The translations under genes were made by a program, and so were the position numbers. 64,000 nucleotides of DNA from the NCBI GenBank assembly GCA_013400155.1, contig VXBM01001546.1, forward strand, positions 9,087 to 73,086, read 5' to 3'. The notes beneath the pieces were generated by a model. It made no database searches. It was not told the DNA's origin and worked only from the letters and a program-made list of their open reading frames with translations. Within the stretch, counting starts at the first letter, position 1. Every line of letters begins with the position of its first letter. Positions 10,601 through 25,600 of this stretch are shown here, in pieces. The stretch is from Helopsaltes ochotensis (Eukaryota > Chordata > Aves > Passeriformes > Locustellidae).

Positions 10601-13600
10601 TCTTGTGCCAGTCACTGCTTTCTTTCCTTCCATCCTGCTTTGTAAAAAGTGGCTGATCGTTTTTCAGTAGCATCTAGTCGATTTCCTTCTGGGCTGTTTT
10701 TTTAGATTTGCAAGAATTGTCTAGTGCTAATTGATGCCTTTGCTAAAACGAAAGCTGTATCTTTTGTCAGCACTGTATAGCAGTGTAGTAAACTGTAATC
10801 ATAGATATGACCAAGTGTAATAGGTGGTGAAAGTTTGTGTGGTTTCTGAGTAACTGAATAGTTGAAGGGAAAATCCGTTTAGGGTGTCTACAAACCAGGA
10901 TGCTTTCAAAACGCTGTTTTTGTATTTTGCTATTTTCATAGATGCTTAGATGATGTACAACAACAGCAGTAGGCACCCAGCTGAGACAGGCTATGGGCTA
11001 GATGAACTTCACGTTTAACCTAGTAAAGCTGCCCTTTAAGGTGTCTAGTAAAACAATGACTTTTGCTCTTAGAAGCTTGCAATCTAACTTTACTCTTTCT
11101 GGATGTGTTATAGTTTAAAACTATCAATTTGCTTGCACAGGAACTAGATCCAGCTGGAGACATAGTAAAGTTTATATAAGGATTAATTGAGTCCAAAGTG
11201 AAAAGAAAAGGTTTTTCTTGACAATGATAAATTTGGATTAAACTTGGTTAGTTAGAGTACGGTAATGGCATTTTAATCGTTCTGATGCTTTAGATGGGAA
11301 TAGCTCTGACATACTGTTCCTAGTACTTTTATGTGGGATTTAGGGCTATGTGAGACAAACTTTGTGTTAATGTCATCTGTATTTTCTACAATGACTACGT
11401 CAGCACTAGACCCTGTATTAGTGATGCACACTGAAAAGTAAGTGCAGATTAATTTTAGAAAATCAACCAGGAGTAACTAAACTTTTTATCAGGGCAAGGG
11501 GAGCCTTTAGGAATAGAGCTGTTGCTGTAAGAAAATGAAGTTTGAAGTACAGCTGTGGCCTTTGAACATCACTGTCTCTTAATTTTAGTTTGGGGCTTCT
11601 ACTTTGTAATGATGGATTTTCATTATAGGCAGTAAAGATAAACTTCATGTTTTTAAAAATAATTACTTTATCAGTAAGACAAAATCATATTAGGGAAGTT
11701 TTTATTACTCTGGAGAGCTTTGGCCTGAACCAGTCATTCCTATCAAGTCAGTGTTCTGAGAATGAAGTGCAGAAGCCAGGGTTGCCTCTTTATAGGATTG
11801 ATGTTGGGTTTGTTTTTTTCTATAGAAGGAGAACTGTTTGGCACAGGAAAAAGGATATTATTGGATGGGATATTGTAGTGGTGTTTTAGGAACACTTTCT
11901 GGTAATGTAGACTATCATCTGTGTTTGAATTTGTGCTTTGTGAGACTTCCATTTTTTTCTTGATTTTACATCTTATACAAAGTTTTCTGTAAGTGGAGTG
12001 TTCTCTGTATCTGACAAGCTACCTCTAATTTTAAATAAGCTCCTCTTTAACTGTGAGTTACTAAACTGATTTGTTTTTCTTAAAAAAAACCCCAAACAAA
12101 TTCCAGTTTAAGTGGCTGATGTCTCCATCTTCCAAAGATGCTTTGAAAACTAAGCCAAAGAAAAGAACCATCGTCCTAGGAAGTGGTCGGAAAGGAAAAG
12201 CTACTATTCGTATTGGTAATTCTTTGTTTTTTCTGGCTATAGTAAAATTTCTCTAGAAAATTGCATCATAATGCTTAAGAGCTTAAATTAGAAAATGTAT
12301 GATGTGTCTAAGTTTTAGTGTTTTACAGAATGCTTGTCTCCAAAAAAAAAAAATCAGTTTCTTCTTAATCACATAATGCATCTTCTATGACCATTGGTAT
12401 TTGTAGGAAACTTGCTTTTATTTTTAGCGCTGCTAGATGTATGGCTGGAAAAATGGTAGGATATGCTGACTTTAAAGTGTGTGGAAACATTGCATGTATT
12501 TATTCTGTGTCTCCACAAACTTTCACTTCTGCAAAGCCTGGCAGTAGTAAGTTGTCTAGTTCTGCAATTGTAACCGCTCTGTAGCAGTCCTTTGCCAGAA
12601 CAAACAAACATGCATTTTTTTAACTGATGTACAAAATGTTCTAAGACTTTTATTTTAACTTCATGTTAACCTATTATAAATAGTACGTTTAAAATAACAT
12701 AGGGATCTTGAATATCTATAATTAAGTACTGATAGCTGCAATACTAAACATTTTTCAGTAAGCTACTAAAAATTAACTGTAATACATTTCACTGTCTCAT
12801 CTTTGCTCTAGTTATCTGGAAGCAGAGAGGTAAGCATAAATCAAAAGAAGTCTTTGTACAAATAAACTGTGGTGATCAGGGTGGTGGTGGTGGGAGAAAA
12901 AATTGCCTGGCAAATGTGATTGTGGAGGGTTTTGTGTTTATTTGGCTTTTTTGCTGTTTTTGGTTTTTCGTTGTGTGGGGGTTTTTTATGTGTTTTGGGG
13001 TTTTTTTTTAAGAGGAGTCTAGGTTAAAACTATGCTGTTTATTATGTTCAGAATGAATTGAGATTTTTAAATCCTATTAACTAAATTATACATTTCTGTA
13101 CCATTACAAAATCAGTTATTTTAGTGATCTCAGAGAAACAATAAACCTGATTTCTCACTTAGTTTAACTGTAGGAAATATTAGGTGATTAGTTCTCTAGA
13201 CTTACCACTTTCTGATTTAGAGAAAATGTGTAGCAGAGTGATCATCCACATTAGGTTTCTTTGCTGAGTCTACTCTGATGCTGTATGATTTAAACAACAA
13301 CAGAAGACCAGACCAGTGAATCCTGATTTTTCTTATTAGTGAAGGCAAGAGATTGCCGGTGTCCTGTAAAAGTGATCTGCATGAGTACTAGCTTTATTTT
13401 TAATTATTTTGCCCATAAATAAAATAATGTTCTTCACTCTAAAGCCACTAGAGGGCCATTTGAAGCAGATAGATGCCTTTATTGTCTGCATGGATGGTCT
13501 AAATTCTGACATGAGACAATGGCATTAGGTATCTGAGATTAGTAATGTGAATGAGCTCTTCTGTGATGAAGCTTTACCTCCTTTTTTGAAAACCAGCTTG

Positions 13601-16600
13601 TCCTGAATCAGCCTAACAGTTAAGTATACTAGTTTATAATCACAAGTTTTTTGACACTTAAGCAAAATTAGACTGAATTTCCTGCAGTCCTTAATATTAC
13701 ATAGGAAATTTTGTGAACAGTAAATGGTGAATTTGTATGTGAATAATAAGGTGTAATGAACTCTCTTTTCTTTTGATCTTGCTCTTCAATGCAGGATTAT
13801 CATCTAAAAAATCTGTAAGTCCTGGGAAAAAAAATTTCACTGTGAGAGAGAGTTACTCACCAAAACCACTACCACCAGGCGCAAAAGGCTTCCTTCCTTG
13901 GCGAACTGCAGAACGTGCAAAGAGATGCAGGTGAGGTTTTCATGGTACAAGGGAAAATAGTAAAACAATAAAACTTGCATGATAAATACTCTAGAGAGCA
14001 ATGTTATCTTTTTAACGTACGGTTTGAAAGGTATACACTGAATGTGATCATAGTTTTTTCAGTTTGTATAAATGTTGAGGATTTTACATAAATTCTTCTC
14101 TAGTAAGTATTTAAAATGCACAAAAATACATGATAGCCATAGGAACATTCATATGCAGCAAGAAACCCCACCACAACCAAGCCTACCTTGTCTGCTTGTT
14201 GTTTTGTTAATAATGATTTATCAGACTTATCATAGCTAAAGAGTCAAGTTAGTGTTCTAAACTTGTAGTGTAGTTGGTTTGAGATAGAGTTCAAGGGGTT
14301 TAGGTATTTTCCTGCCTCTTTTTTCTGCTTCACCTCACCCAATACCAGCATAATTATTGTGATCATCGAAGACCTGTAAATTAAAATAAAACTGAAAAAA
14401 ACTTACACATGGGACTGTCTTTTGAAAAAGTTTTTGTTTGTTTTTGTTTTTTTTATCTATTCCCTAAATCTTGGCCTCTCAAAACAGAGACTATATAACT
14501 ATTTAAACAAAAAAATTACTTAATGCAATGGTGGTTATTAAACTTGTTTTTTTAAATGCTGAACACCAAATTCTCCTGTTGACTTTAGTTCAAAATAATT
14601 AACTAAGATGCCTAGTGAAAATATTAATGTTAGCATCCAGTAGTGTTGCTCTAAATCATGATTAAATAGGGAGTACTAATCAAAATGAGAACGTAGTGAG
14701 GCTTAAAGAGATACAGTGCAGTGTCTGATGCTGTTTATTTACTCTTACTGCTTCATCTGTCTTAGAATCTTGTGTTTGGAACATTATATAAACTTACTTT
14801 CCTCAAGAGTATGGTTTTGTTTTATTTTGGTTTTTTTTTCCTAAATTCAGAGGTGGGGCAGTGGATTGTGCTGGAGAATTACCAGTGAAGATTCAGGTAC
14901 TGTTTCTCTCACATAGTGGTTTTGTTTTTAGTGGGTAAATGCCTGAAAAAAGGGGAATGTGTTCTCAACAGAATATCGTCTGAAAGCTAGGATTGGAACA
15001 TACTTTTAAAGATTCTCACTCATAGAAGTGAAAAAAAGTAGTTTATGTCAGCATTTGGTTGAAGCATCTAGTACTTAGTTTGCTTCCATTTCTATCTCTG
15101 TCCCTTTTGGCTTTCTAGTCTTAGGAGTTTAGGAACTAGCTGAGTGGGAATATAGGCACAATCCCTCCATAGACAATAATTAACAGCATTTTTCTCTGAT
15201 AGCTTTCTGCACCATCTTGTCTTCCTTGGATTTGGATTATATAGTTGTTTTTGCACCTGTTGCTCTAGTAAATGTACCAGGAGGAGAAAGACCCTGTCTA
15301 TTCCTTCGCCTTTGCAACTCGTTTTCATCACAGAAGGCTCTGATGGCTGCAGAAGCTACCAATTATCCTCTGCTCTGGTGTAGGCTTCCCATGGACTGCA
15401 GTTCTTCGGGAAAACATGGGCTGGCACAGGATGCCTTTGGGCAGCAGGTCCTTTGACCCATCCCTCCGCTCTGATACAGGTCATCCCTAGCTGGAATGAG
15501 GGTATTAGCACCACTATGGAACATCTCTTCCTGCTCCCAGCCTGATGTTCCCTCTGCTTTTTCTCACTCTTTTTGTTCCCACCTCTTGTGCCTGTCAGGC
15601 ATTTTTTGCTGTGGAATGGGTCAGCTGGGACTAGTGATGTCTTGCATGGGGCAGCCTTGGCTGTGCCTTGCGGGGGCTGACTCTGCTGCGAAATCCTCAC
15701 CACAAATACTCAACGTAGGCACACATAGGATTGTTTTTTAATGTTTTTAATATTTTATGCAAATTTTTTTCAAAGTTGTATGACTGGGCAATATGTATAC
15801 ATTGTAAGAGACTCTAGGAAACAACTGCATTTAAATTAAGTTTTTGGTATGATTTAATCTTTGATTTTTGCTACACATTGTAATGCTGTGAGTGGGCATG
15901 TTTTTCTTTTCTGGTGTAACTAGACAGGTGTTCCTGTGAAAGTGACACTAGAAAGTGCTTCTACATCTGAAACTGAAGACACAGAAGATTTAGAGGATGT
16001 TATCCAGCAACCTGATTTGGCAAAATCATTAGATAAGACTGATGTAGCTCAGTATCAACAGTTAGAGGTAAGAAGCATGTTCCTTAGACTCCATAAAGGC
16101 AAATTATATCAATTAAATCATGTTTTATTCAGAAAATTGTAATTAAACAAATAACCAGTTTTGGAGCAGGATTTCAGAATAACTTAACACAACTGCTGTA
16201 TGCATAATTTCTCTGTTCCAATCTTTAATCATAATGCACAGATCTTTTGATCAGTATTATTGCCTGTAGTATGTTCTTTCAAGTATTTCCTTTATAAAAG
16301 CAATGTTATTTCTAAGAACTAAAATATAGTAAAGACTGTTGTGTAAAAATAATTATAAAAATAGCTGAAAGTGTTTGAGTTCCATTTTATAATTGAGGCT
16401 AGTAAACGTTTTTCATTTGCTTTTTATTATTCCTTCTACTTCTTTGATACTTAAACTTGGCAGTAGTGAAGCAGACTATTTCTGTAGATGTCTTGACTGG
16501 GAATGTTCTTATAAAAGAAAGGGGTGGGAAAAAAGTATATATCAGTGGCTCAATAATGCTGATGAGGTAATCTAGCACTATAATAAAGTAACACTCCCAG

Positions 16601-19600
16601 GCAGAATAACTGAGTTGTTTTGGAAGTGTTAAGATTTGAATTCTGTAAATAAGATCTACAAGCAGTTTGGGTGTACTGGTTGTTGTCAGAACACCACACT
16701 GGCTGAATTTGCTGTTCATATGTGTAAATATTAGACTGCACACCTGTCTTTGTGTAAGAGGAGTGAAGTTAAGTTTTAACTTGCTGTAGGATTATCAATA
16801 GTGGGAATGTTTAGAGTGGGATAGAGTTGTGGAAAGCAAAAGTACTGTGCAAATACTGCATAAATAGCTACCAGCTTTTTCAGCTGATACATACTTTTTC
16901 TTTAGACATGTTTCTCTTCATAACTTTTGTTTAGGAAGATTTCAAGGTTTTCACATGTTGTTGGAAGAAGTTTTATAGCAGCTTTTACAGTTAATGTGCA
17001 GTGTATTGACATTGCGCTGTGTGGTGGCTTCAACACTCTTTAACAAGAGCTCTGTGTCTGAAGTCATAGAATTCCATATCATGTGCAAATTGCTTCAAAA
17101 ACCTCTGTGTAGGAACTGCTGTGCTTGCAGAAAGCTTTTAATGTATTTGTTTTTGATGTTTGGAGAGGGAAGAATATTATATTCAGGACATACAGCAGAG
17201 GCAGGCAGTGTTTTGTGCTTTGGGTAAGGGTTGTCATACTGACCTATTGTGTACTACTACTGACCTATAGCTGTACTGCTACATGTAGGACAGCTTTAAG
17301 AAAGAGACAACTTGTGATTAATTTTAACTTCCTTGGAGGGAAACCCACAAATTTTGGCAACCTGCCCCAAAATTTTGGTTTTTCTGTACTTATAAAGGTC
17401 CAGATTTTCCTGACTTTCTGAATCTGAAAACCAAAGTACTTTCTTAGGCCAGGATTGCTCATCAGATAGTACCATTTAAGCAATCTGCACCTCATTCTGT
17501 ATGTCACCCATTGTTTCTGTTACCTTTACACAAAGCAGGTTTGACATTATGGCAGAATCAAACTATCAAATTGACGCCACTGAATTGTATATTTCATATC
17601 TTTCTTCAGTCTTTTTCTCTTGTGCCCTTTTAAATGTTTGTCTGATCTTAAGACTGACATTAAATAGCTCTTACTGCACAGCAGCTTGCGAGGGGAGGTG
17701 CTTTGAGGAACTGATCCAACTGAAAAGTAGTCCAGTGTATTTGGTTGGTAGTAGGTCTTTCAGTAAATGGGACAACTGGCTGGGTTTGAACAACGATGGG
17801 AATGCAGAGTGGGAATAAACAATAAGAGGTGAGAGTTCCTTAAACTGCTGCTTTGTCCAAAAAAGCTCTCCAAGCATCTCTTGATGTGACTGAATGACTA
17901 GACTTTCCTTTAACTATGCAAGTCTTGGAGAACTTTTCTACATCCTTCTGCTCAGAAAGGGGCTTTAAGCATACTAAATAATGAAACAAATAGTACTTAG
18001 TTGTGTTTTCATATTGAAAAAAAAAAAGCCTTGACTAGTGAAAACCTAATTTCTGCTTAAATGAAAAAATAAGAACTGATAAATATTCTTTCCTTCCACT
18101 AGGGGGAATCAAATGTCACAGTTGGTTTTGATGACTTGTGTAGTTGAGGTAACTTCCATACTTTTAAATTTTAACTAGGGATTTAAATGGTGAACTTCAC
18201 CCTTAATATAGTTCACAGGGCAACTTTTTCTACATTTCACTACTTTGTGAATTACAAAGAGGGAGAGATTGCACTGTAACTGTTTTTTTTTTTAAGTATG
18301 ATGCAGTCAAGTAGAATACATGGGTGATTAGTTACTAAGTATTTTAATATGTAATTTAATTTTTTAGACTTCAGTTTTATACCACTGTCTAGTGTTGAAC
18401 AGACATACTGCTTACAGTAATTCCCAGAGCTACCTGTATTTTTGGTATTCAGTTTCATCTTAGTCTATCAGTGCTGTCTTTCTGGGCTGTAATACTTGAA
18501 GTCTTAGTCTTGTAGCTTGCATGTACATATAACTTTCTGATATATTTTAATAATTTTTTTTGCACATAGACTAGGGCATGTGTCAACTAGTGAATTTCTT
18601 GAAAGCAAATCAAAGATTAAAGTGTACATATACTTGTAGTATAGTAGTGACAAGAAATTAGTTTCTTTGAATGCTGGCTTTGATACTTATGAGGAGCTGC
18701 AACTGCAGTGTTCAATTTTGTTATGAACCCAGCCCACAACCATGAAATACTATGTACATCTAGAGTGTGGGAAATCAAGTTTAAACAGTACTACAAAACA
18801 TCTACATTTCTGTTTAAAAAATCATGATCATATGATTACTGTCTAAGCCATTGACCTTTGACATTACAAACCAGCAATTTGAAGAAAAAGGTCGGTGCCT
18901 TCATCTTTAAAATTATCTAAAATCTGTCCACAACAAAAATACTTAAGAAGTATGGTTTCTAAAGTAGAGTTCCTAGCCTACATCCTAGAAACTTCAAAAT
19001 ACAAATTATTATACATATGCACCTGCACTATAAATGAAAAGGTAAGAATTCTGATAGGACTGTGGTAGCTGTAAGACTAAGAAGTCTGTGATAGCTGTGA
19101 CTGATTTTAAAGCTGGAATCCTGGGGGATTCCAGGTTACATGTCAAGTTGTCAGTGCTGAACATTATGGTTTCTATTTTCTGTGCTGTCCTTCTGTGTCT
19201 CTTAGAGGTTTTATAGGTCCCATTACTTGCACATGTTCAAAGATAGATGGCAGTAAGGTTGTGGTATTTTTGGGTGGTTCTCCTTAGATGTTTGCCTCCC
19301 ACCCTACGCCTGCAGGTTAGATAGTGGTAAATCTGTTTTGATACTCAAATATGAGTACAGTAAAGATATGACTGGCTTTCTACATTGCATTTGCTTGGTT
19401 GATGCTAGTCTAGGGATTTTAGGAGTGGGCTTCACCATAGTAGTGACAGACCCATAATCATCACTTTGAGTGGTTATCACTAGGACAACCTTTATATAGA
19501 GAGTATTCTAGAATCTGCATCTTGGAATCAGTTGCAAAAGTACCTTGCAAATTACAACACCTTTGCATTTGTAGAAGCTTTATTTTTACTATGCATTCTG

Positions 19601-22600
19601 TTGCATGCTAGTCTTCTCAGTTATTGCTTATATGAAGTGCAGTAGTATGCACTTGAACTAGCTTTTGCTAGTAAACAAACTATTTCAGTATTATTTGAAT
19701 ATTTGATTCTCTTTAGAACTGGTTGATATGGTGTATACAAAAAGCAGTGTCCTTTTACATGTATGTTCCTGTATACAAAGTGAAAGGAAGAATTAATTTG
19801 TTTTGTCTAACCTCTGAAAAATAAAATAGCTAGATGATTTGAACAGTTTTCACCTTTTGAACCAGAAGATTGCTAACGTGTGCAAGAACAAAAATTCTTG
19901 CTTGTTTTTCCAGTTCAGATGCTGTAATTAAAGATGATAATGCTCTGCTGGGATGCAAGAAAATGTGGTATTGCAAATCCTGACTACTCTTACTGAAACT
20001 GAGATCTACTACTTAGAAATAGTAATTAAATTACAAGCTTAGAAATCTTATGAATAAGACTAAAATATATATATTAGGTGTTCGGGGTTTGTTTTTATTC
20101 TTGTAATTCAACACTAAACTTGAAATTGTGAAAAGCTTTTTACTGAAGAACTAAGTGAAACCAATTAGAAAGAGTACAGTTCTTACACTTCAGTATTTTG
20201 TATTCTTACTGCTGAGAGTACAGTTCTTTTTGAATTTTTTATTCTTGCAGATATAAGAAGGAATAAAATCCTGGATAAAGAGTATGGTTGGAAAATTTAG
20301 ATATGGCTGCTAAGGATTTCTTATTAGAGCCCAGTTTGAGCTTTTGATGAGGTAGATATATTTAGTTAAAAATGATGCTTGAAAAAGTGTAGGGGAAGTA
20401 GAGAAAAACATACATTCTTGATGGTTATGTCATAGGCCAAAGAGATTTGGGCTGTAATTTCATGTGATCTGTTGCAATCTTACAAATCTGTTAAGTCAAT
20501 CACACTTCTACTTCTCTGTCTTAATATTTTTGCATCCTGGAGTTATGTATTGATAGACCTCTGTCCTGAATTTTTGAAGATATGTTTGTAATGTCATTTG
20601 CTACTTGTGAAGTTGTTGAGGTTTTTTTTTTTTTATTGCATGTTAGTCTCATGTTTTGAGATAAATTTCATTATAGTTTATCTGTGTTTTGATAGTTGGA
20701 GCTGGAGGAATGCATGGAAAAACTAAAGGAAGAACAGCAAGCTAGAGTAAAGGCTGAGGAACGATTACTAGAGGTAAACATACTTAACTGTTAATGATCT
20801 TTACTTTTAAAGGAGGCACTGCTCAGAGAATCCACTTGCTTAATTAGGAGTAATTATCAATGCCCACTAATGTGGTAGCTTTCAGAGTTTCAGTTCAAAG
20901 TCATGTGGATTGTTCACTGGTCTTAAGGGCAGTGATGAAATCTGTGTTTAGTAATGTTTGTTCTACGGATTCTGTTCCAGAGCCTTGAACTCCAGCTCAA
21001 GCTATTTTTTCAATGTGCTTTATTCATATTCTGAAACACTTATGATCTGTTTGCAGTATGTACACATGGATAGTTCTATGTCTCCCAGCTCACTTACCAT
21101 GACTTATGCAGAAAAGCTGTGTGTTGCAATTGTTGTTCAATTTGGTTTATTCTGCACCTTTGATTTTTAAGTTTTGTTTCTACAGGCAATAACCATATTG
21201 GATGGTTTTCTGCATGTCAGTTGTTGCTAAGTGCAGTTCAGCTTTGACAAAACTGAACAGCTTATCACAGTTAAATCGTGAGGTCTGTTTCCCCTCTGCT
21301 GTTTTGCTGACCTAAAAAGATTCTTCTGCATGAATAAGCAGAATTTCTTGTAATATCATTGAGTATAAGGTAGTGTAAAGAAATGCATTTGGTCCTTAAA
21401 TGTCATTTTGAGGGGAGAGAAAATGGTGATAGCCTTTGAAATATGAGCAACAAGTGATAGCCCACAGTACAGGGAGCAGATATCCACAAAGTACTGTGCA
21501 CTTCTTAAAGACAGATTTGTAGCCCTCTTGTGTGACTCTCCCCATGTTCCTGTAATGTGATGTGCACCAGTGGGCTCTGCTGGGTGTCTGTTGTTTAGAT
21601 CCATAAATGCTTTTTAGGTTAAACACCCCCTACAAGAAATCTTTCTCTACCAAGGCTAGGCTGGTTGGACTTAGCACCTTGTCTCAGGAGGTAATGTAAA
21701 CCAAGTATACTACCCAATCTGTAATTTTTTGTCCTCTCATAAAAAATGTAAGATGGAAAGCCTGTGCTAGTACTTGATTGCACAGCTGTAATCTTAAATG
21801 AGTAGCTTCCCTCAAACAGAAAACCTTGTATGTCCTGCAGTTATCAGGCAGTTCTCAATTTCATCATCAATTTGATTAATGGTTGATGTGAAAAAAAAAA
21901 TTGAATCATGTTAAACTTTCAGTTTTGGGATGCATGGTGCAGGGGAGAGATAACAGTAGTATGCATTACCCCAGTAAAGAGGGGGTGAACATAAGAAGGA
22001 CATTGACCTTCATTAAGGCTTTATTACTAGTAAAATAAATTCTTTGATGTTAACATGTCATATAATACATGCAAAGTAAAATTATATGAAAGCTAAATTT
22101 TTCTGCTTGTACTTGCTTTGTACATACCAAAGACAGTGCTGAATCAATCAGTGGTTTTGAGTGCCTGCAGTAATGTCTATGGTAGCATAGAACTGAAGCT
22201 GCAGACCTGCATAGAGCTCATGTTACATTGCCTTGAAAATATGTAGTACAGCAAACTCTGCATCTTGTTATGTCAGTTATTTCAGGTGTTTCTCTTCATG
22301 ATGCTGCTGTTTAGGCACAGAGAGGTGAGGTTTGATATTTTGGGGTCTTACAAACTGAAAATGAAAGAAATTTCTTTTTTTTTCCCCTGCATAGCTGGAA
22401 ATTGAAAATGCAAGATTAAGGAGTCTAAATATCTCCCTATCCGAGGTTCTTCATGCACAGTCAGTAACCAACATGATTTTGGAAGATGAAGGTGTTCTAG
22501 GCAGCATTGAGAACTCTTTTCAAAAGTTTCATGCTTTTTTAGACCTTCTTAAAGATGCTGGGTAGGTTGTCACTTTAAGTCTTGCTGTTTTTCCTGAGAT

Positions 22601-25600
22601 CTTTTCAAAATTATCCTCACAATGAAGTGTGCTGCCTGGTACCCTGCCAGGTTTCTAGGTCTATACTCTGAGAGAGCAAAAGAAAACAAATTAGCTGTGT
22701 ATCTATTGTTTAGTCTTTTCCTAGTGATAAAAGCATGATCTAAGCACTGTTCAGCTGAGTTCATGCATTTGTCTTTGGGAAGGGCATTCAAGAAACCTAT
22801 TCCAAAAGAGTAGAAAGCTTCTGTTAAAGCATGTTTCCAGTTCTTTAGTGAATCATCTTCAGCTGTTAGCATTCCCACAGTATGAAAGGTTCAAAATGCA
22901 GTTGAATTGCCTTCAGAAAGTGATCTGTTATCTTGTGCTCTCCATTCACTAATTGAAGTATGGAAATCTAGATGGATGAATCTCCAGCCTGTGTATTTAA
23001 CATCTGTATTTATTGTTACTATTATTCGTAGTAGTACTACTAGAGTTATTTCAGGGAGTGTTGATTAAAGTTTGTATTACCACTGTACCTGCAATTTGTC
23101 AGAAGATGGTTCATCCTTCCCATTTTTCAAAGAATTTCAGCTTGAACCTGATTTGTAAAGCTTGTATGACCAAGCATGGCAGTCGCATCCACAAAAAGGA
23201 GTGATCTGAATATATGTTGTAGTCTACTCCGTGTATTCAGAGAAGATTCACAGGAGATTTTATTTGCCCTCTCTGTCTCCCACTTCCAAATTATAGTGAT
23301 ATAACTCAGGATCTAAGTGACAACTGCCTCAAGTTGTGCCACGTGAGGTCTAGATGGGATATTAGAAAAAATTTCTTCCCTGAAAATATGGTCAGACGTT
23401 GGAACAGGCTGCTCTGGAAGTGTCCAGAAAACACCTGGATATGGTGCTTAGGAGACATGGTTTAGTGATGAACCTAGCCATATTAGATTAATGGCAAGAC
23501 TTGATGATCTTAAGAGGTTTTTTTCAACCTTCATGATTCCATGATTCAATGATTCTAACTTAACTGTAAAGCCCTTAGGCTGTGTTCTAATTTTGTGGCA
23601 ATCACTTTGTGGAGTTGTCATTATTGCAGGAGTTTCAAACTTCTCAGGAAGGGCAAAATACATTTTCACTACATGAAAAAAATTTCTTCATATGGCCATT
23701 TGTCTAGTCATAGTAATAAGGAGCTGCTCTGAAAGTTACAGAATCCCAATCATGAAGAGTGCTCTTCTCAGTAAGCTTCTATATGTCATATGCTGTGCTA
23801 TCAGTTAATGACTGCAACTTCTCACTTTGTACTGAGGCTTAAAACCCGCATGTGATTGGTTTGGCCAACTTCCAAGCTGGCAGGTGACCCAACATCATTG
23901 TATGTCACTGTCATGTTAGAGATTATACTATTTGGAGATGTGCACCAATTTCTGAATGATAAGAATTTTAATCTCTGTTCTGCATGACATGGAATCCCAT
24001 TCCCAGTATGCTGCTCTGAGTACAGTGCTGGCTAGGAGAGCTTTGTTCTCAGCCTTGTAACACTTGTTTTGAATCTGCAGGCTAATATGTGCAAAGACAA
24101 GAAAATACCTTCAGCAACTTGCTTTCATCTTGGTTAAGATACTTTGAGCTTCACATAAAATAAAAAACTATGTTCAAAGCTTTAAACAGATTCTACTTTT
24201 GATTTTGAATGTTAAGTCTTTCAAAGAGTAAGAGTAGTTTGTGTGACTTTCTATTAAATGTTTATTTTACAGGCTTGGACAACTTGCTGTGTTAGCTGGG
24301 ATAGACCAATCAGATTTTGGCATTTTGGGGCATCCACAAATAAATTGTACTCTCAGTAAGCCAGTGAACATGGTAAAGGAGAAGTCTTTTGAAGAAGAAA
24401 GACAGGAACACACCCAGAATAGCAAAGTAAGTCTTTAGAAGGAATGCTGGAGGACATTCTACTTTATACTCTTTAATGTATTTTTCAGCTGTTAATTCCT
24501 CTCTGATTCATGCAGTTATTACTGCAACCCTTTGCTGCATTTATACAGACCATAATAATTCAGTGATTAATGTAAGCTTTTAAAGTGTTTACCACTTGGA
24601 GCACAACTGTAGTGTTTTGTAATGTATTAACTTTTGATGGTTATTGTGTAGTTTCCTAGTCGGAAATACGAAGTTCCAATAGTGGTATGCATCCATTCAA
24701 ATTGGAAAATACCATGATCAGGTTTTTTGGAAACATTTAATCATGAAATATAGTGTTTTAAAGAAACTTAGTCTTACAGGAGAGACTATACAATGTACCT
24801 TCTGAAAATCATGAATTATCTTGTAAGTAATTGCAGTGTATATGTCCAGTCCTGATAGATTTCTCTGTAGCCATGACATGAGTTTCAGGAAATGACAATT
24901 TTGTAGTACTTGTAAATATTGCATAAGGTTTTAGAATCTAGTCTGGGAATTAATAGTAAATCTTCTGGATTTTTCAAAGGAGATATTAAAATTCTTGTAA
25001 TACAGAAAAAAAACCCCAGGGTTTTAAAGGCTGTTAAAAATTTAGATACTGATGGCCTTATAGCTATGTCCAAGTTGAATAAAACTGTCGTACCAAGGAT
25101 CACTCTGCATTCCAGTATGTTTCTTATGTCCAATGTCTTCCCCTCTAACTGTTCTAATTTCCTCAAGAACACATGAGCTCCTTAAATATACTGTTAAAAT
25201 TTTGGGGATTGTTTTAACAGTGTGGAGAGAATTGCCAGTTTTGCAGTTTGAAGACTCTTGTTTTTATCTGCTAGTATTGGTGATGAGTTTGGATTCTTGT
25301 AGCAGCTAGGTGTTGTGGTATAGCTGTTGAAGCACATTTCTGTGAACTGCTAGTAAACAAGGAATTGTTTCAGAATGATAGATGTGATTAAATTTTGGCT
25401 GCTTTTGTGTAACTGACACATCTCTGCAGTATAAAGTTCAAGCTAGTTGTGAAACTGTAATGTGCCTACTCTGTCCCGTTATCACCCTAGCAATCTTCAG
25501 AAACCTGTTTTGAAAGGTGATAAAGATTGTGCAATTGCTATTACTGCTGCATCTTACCTATATTAGGCAAAGACCCTATTTTGCTCTGCAGACTCCGTAC

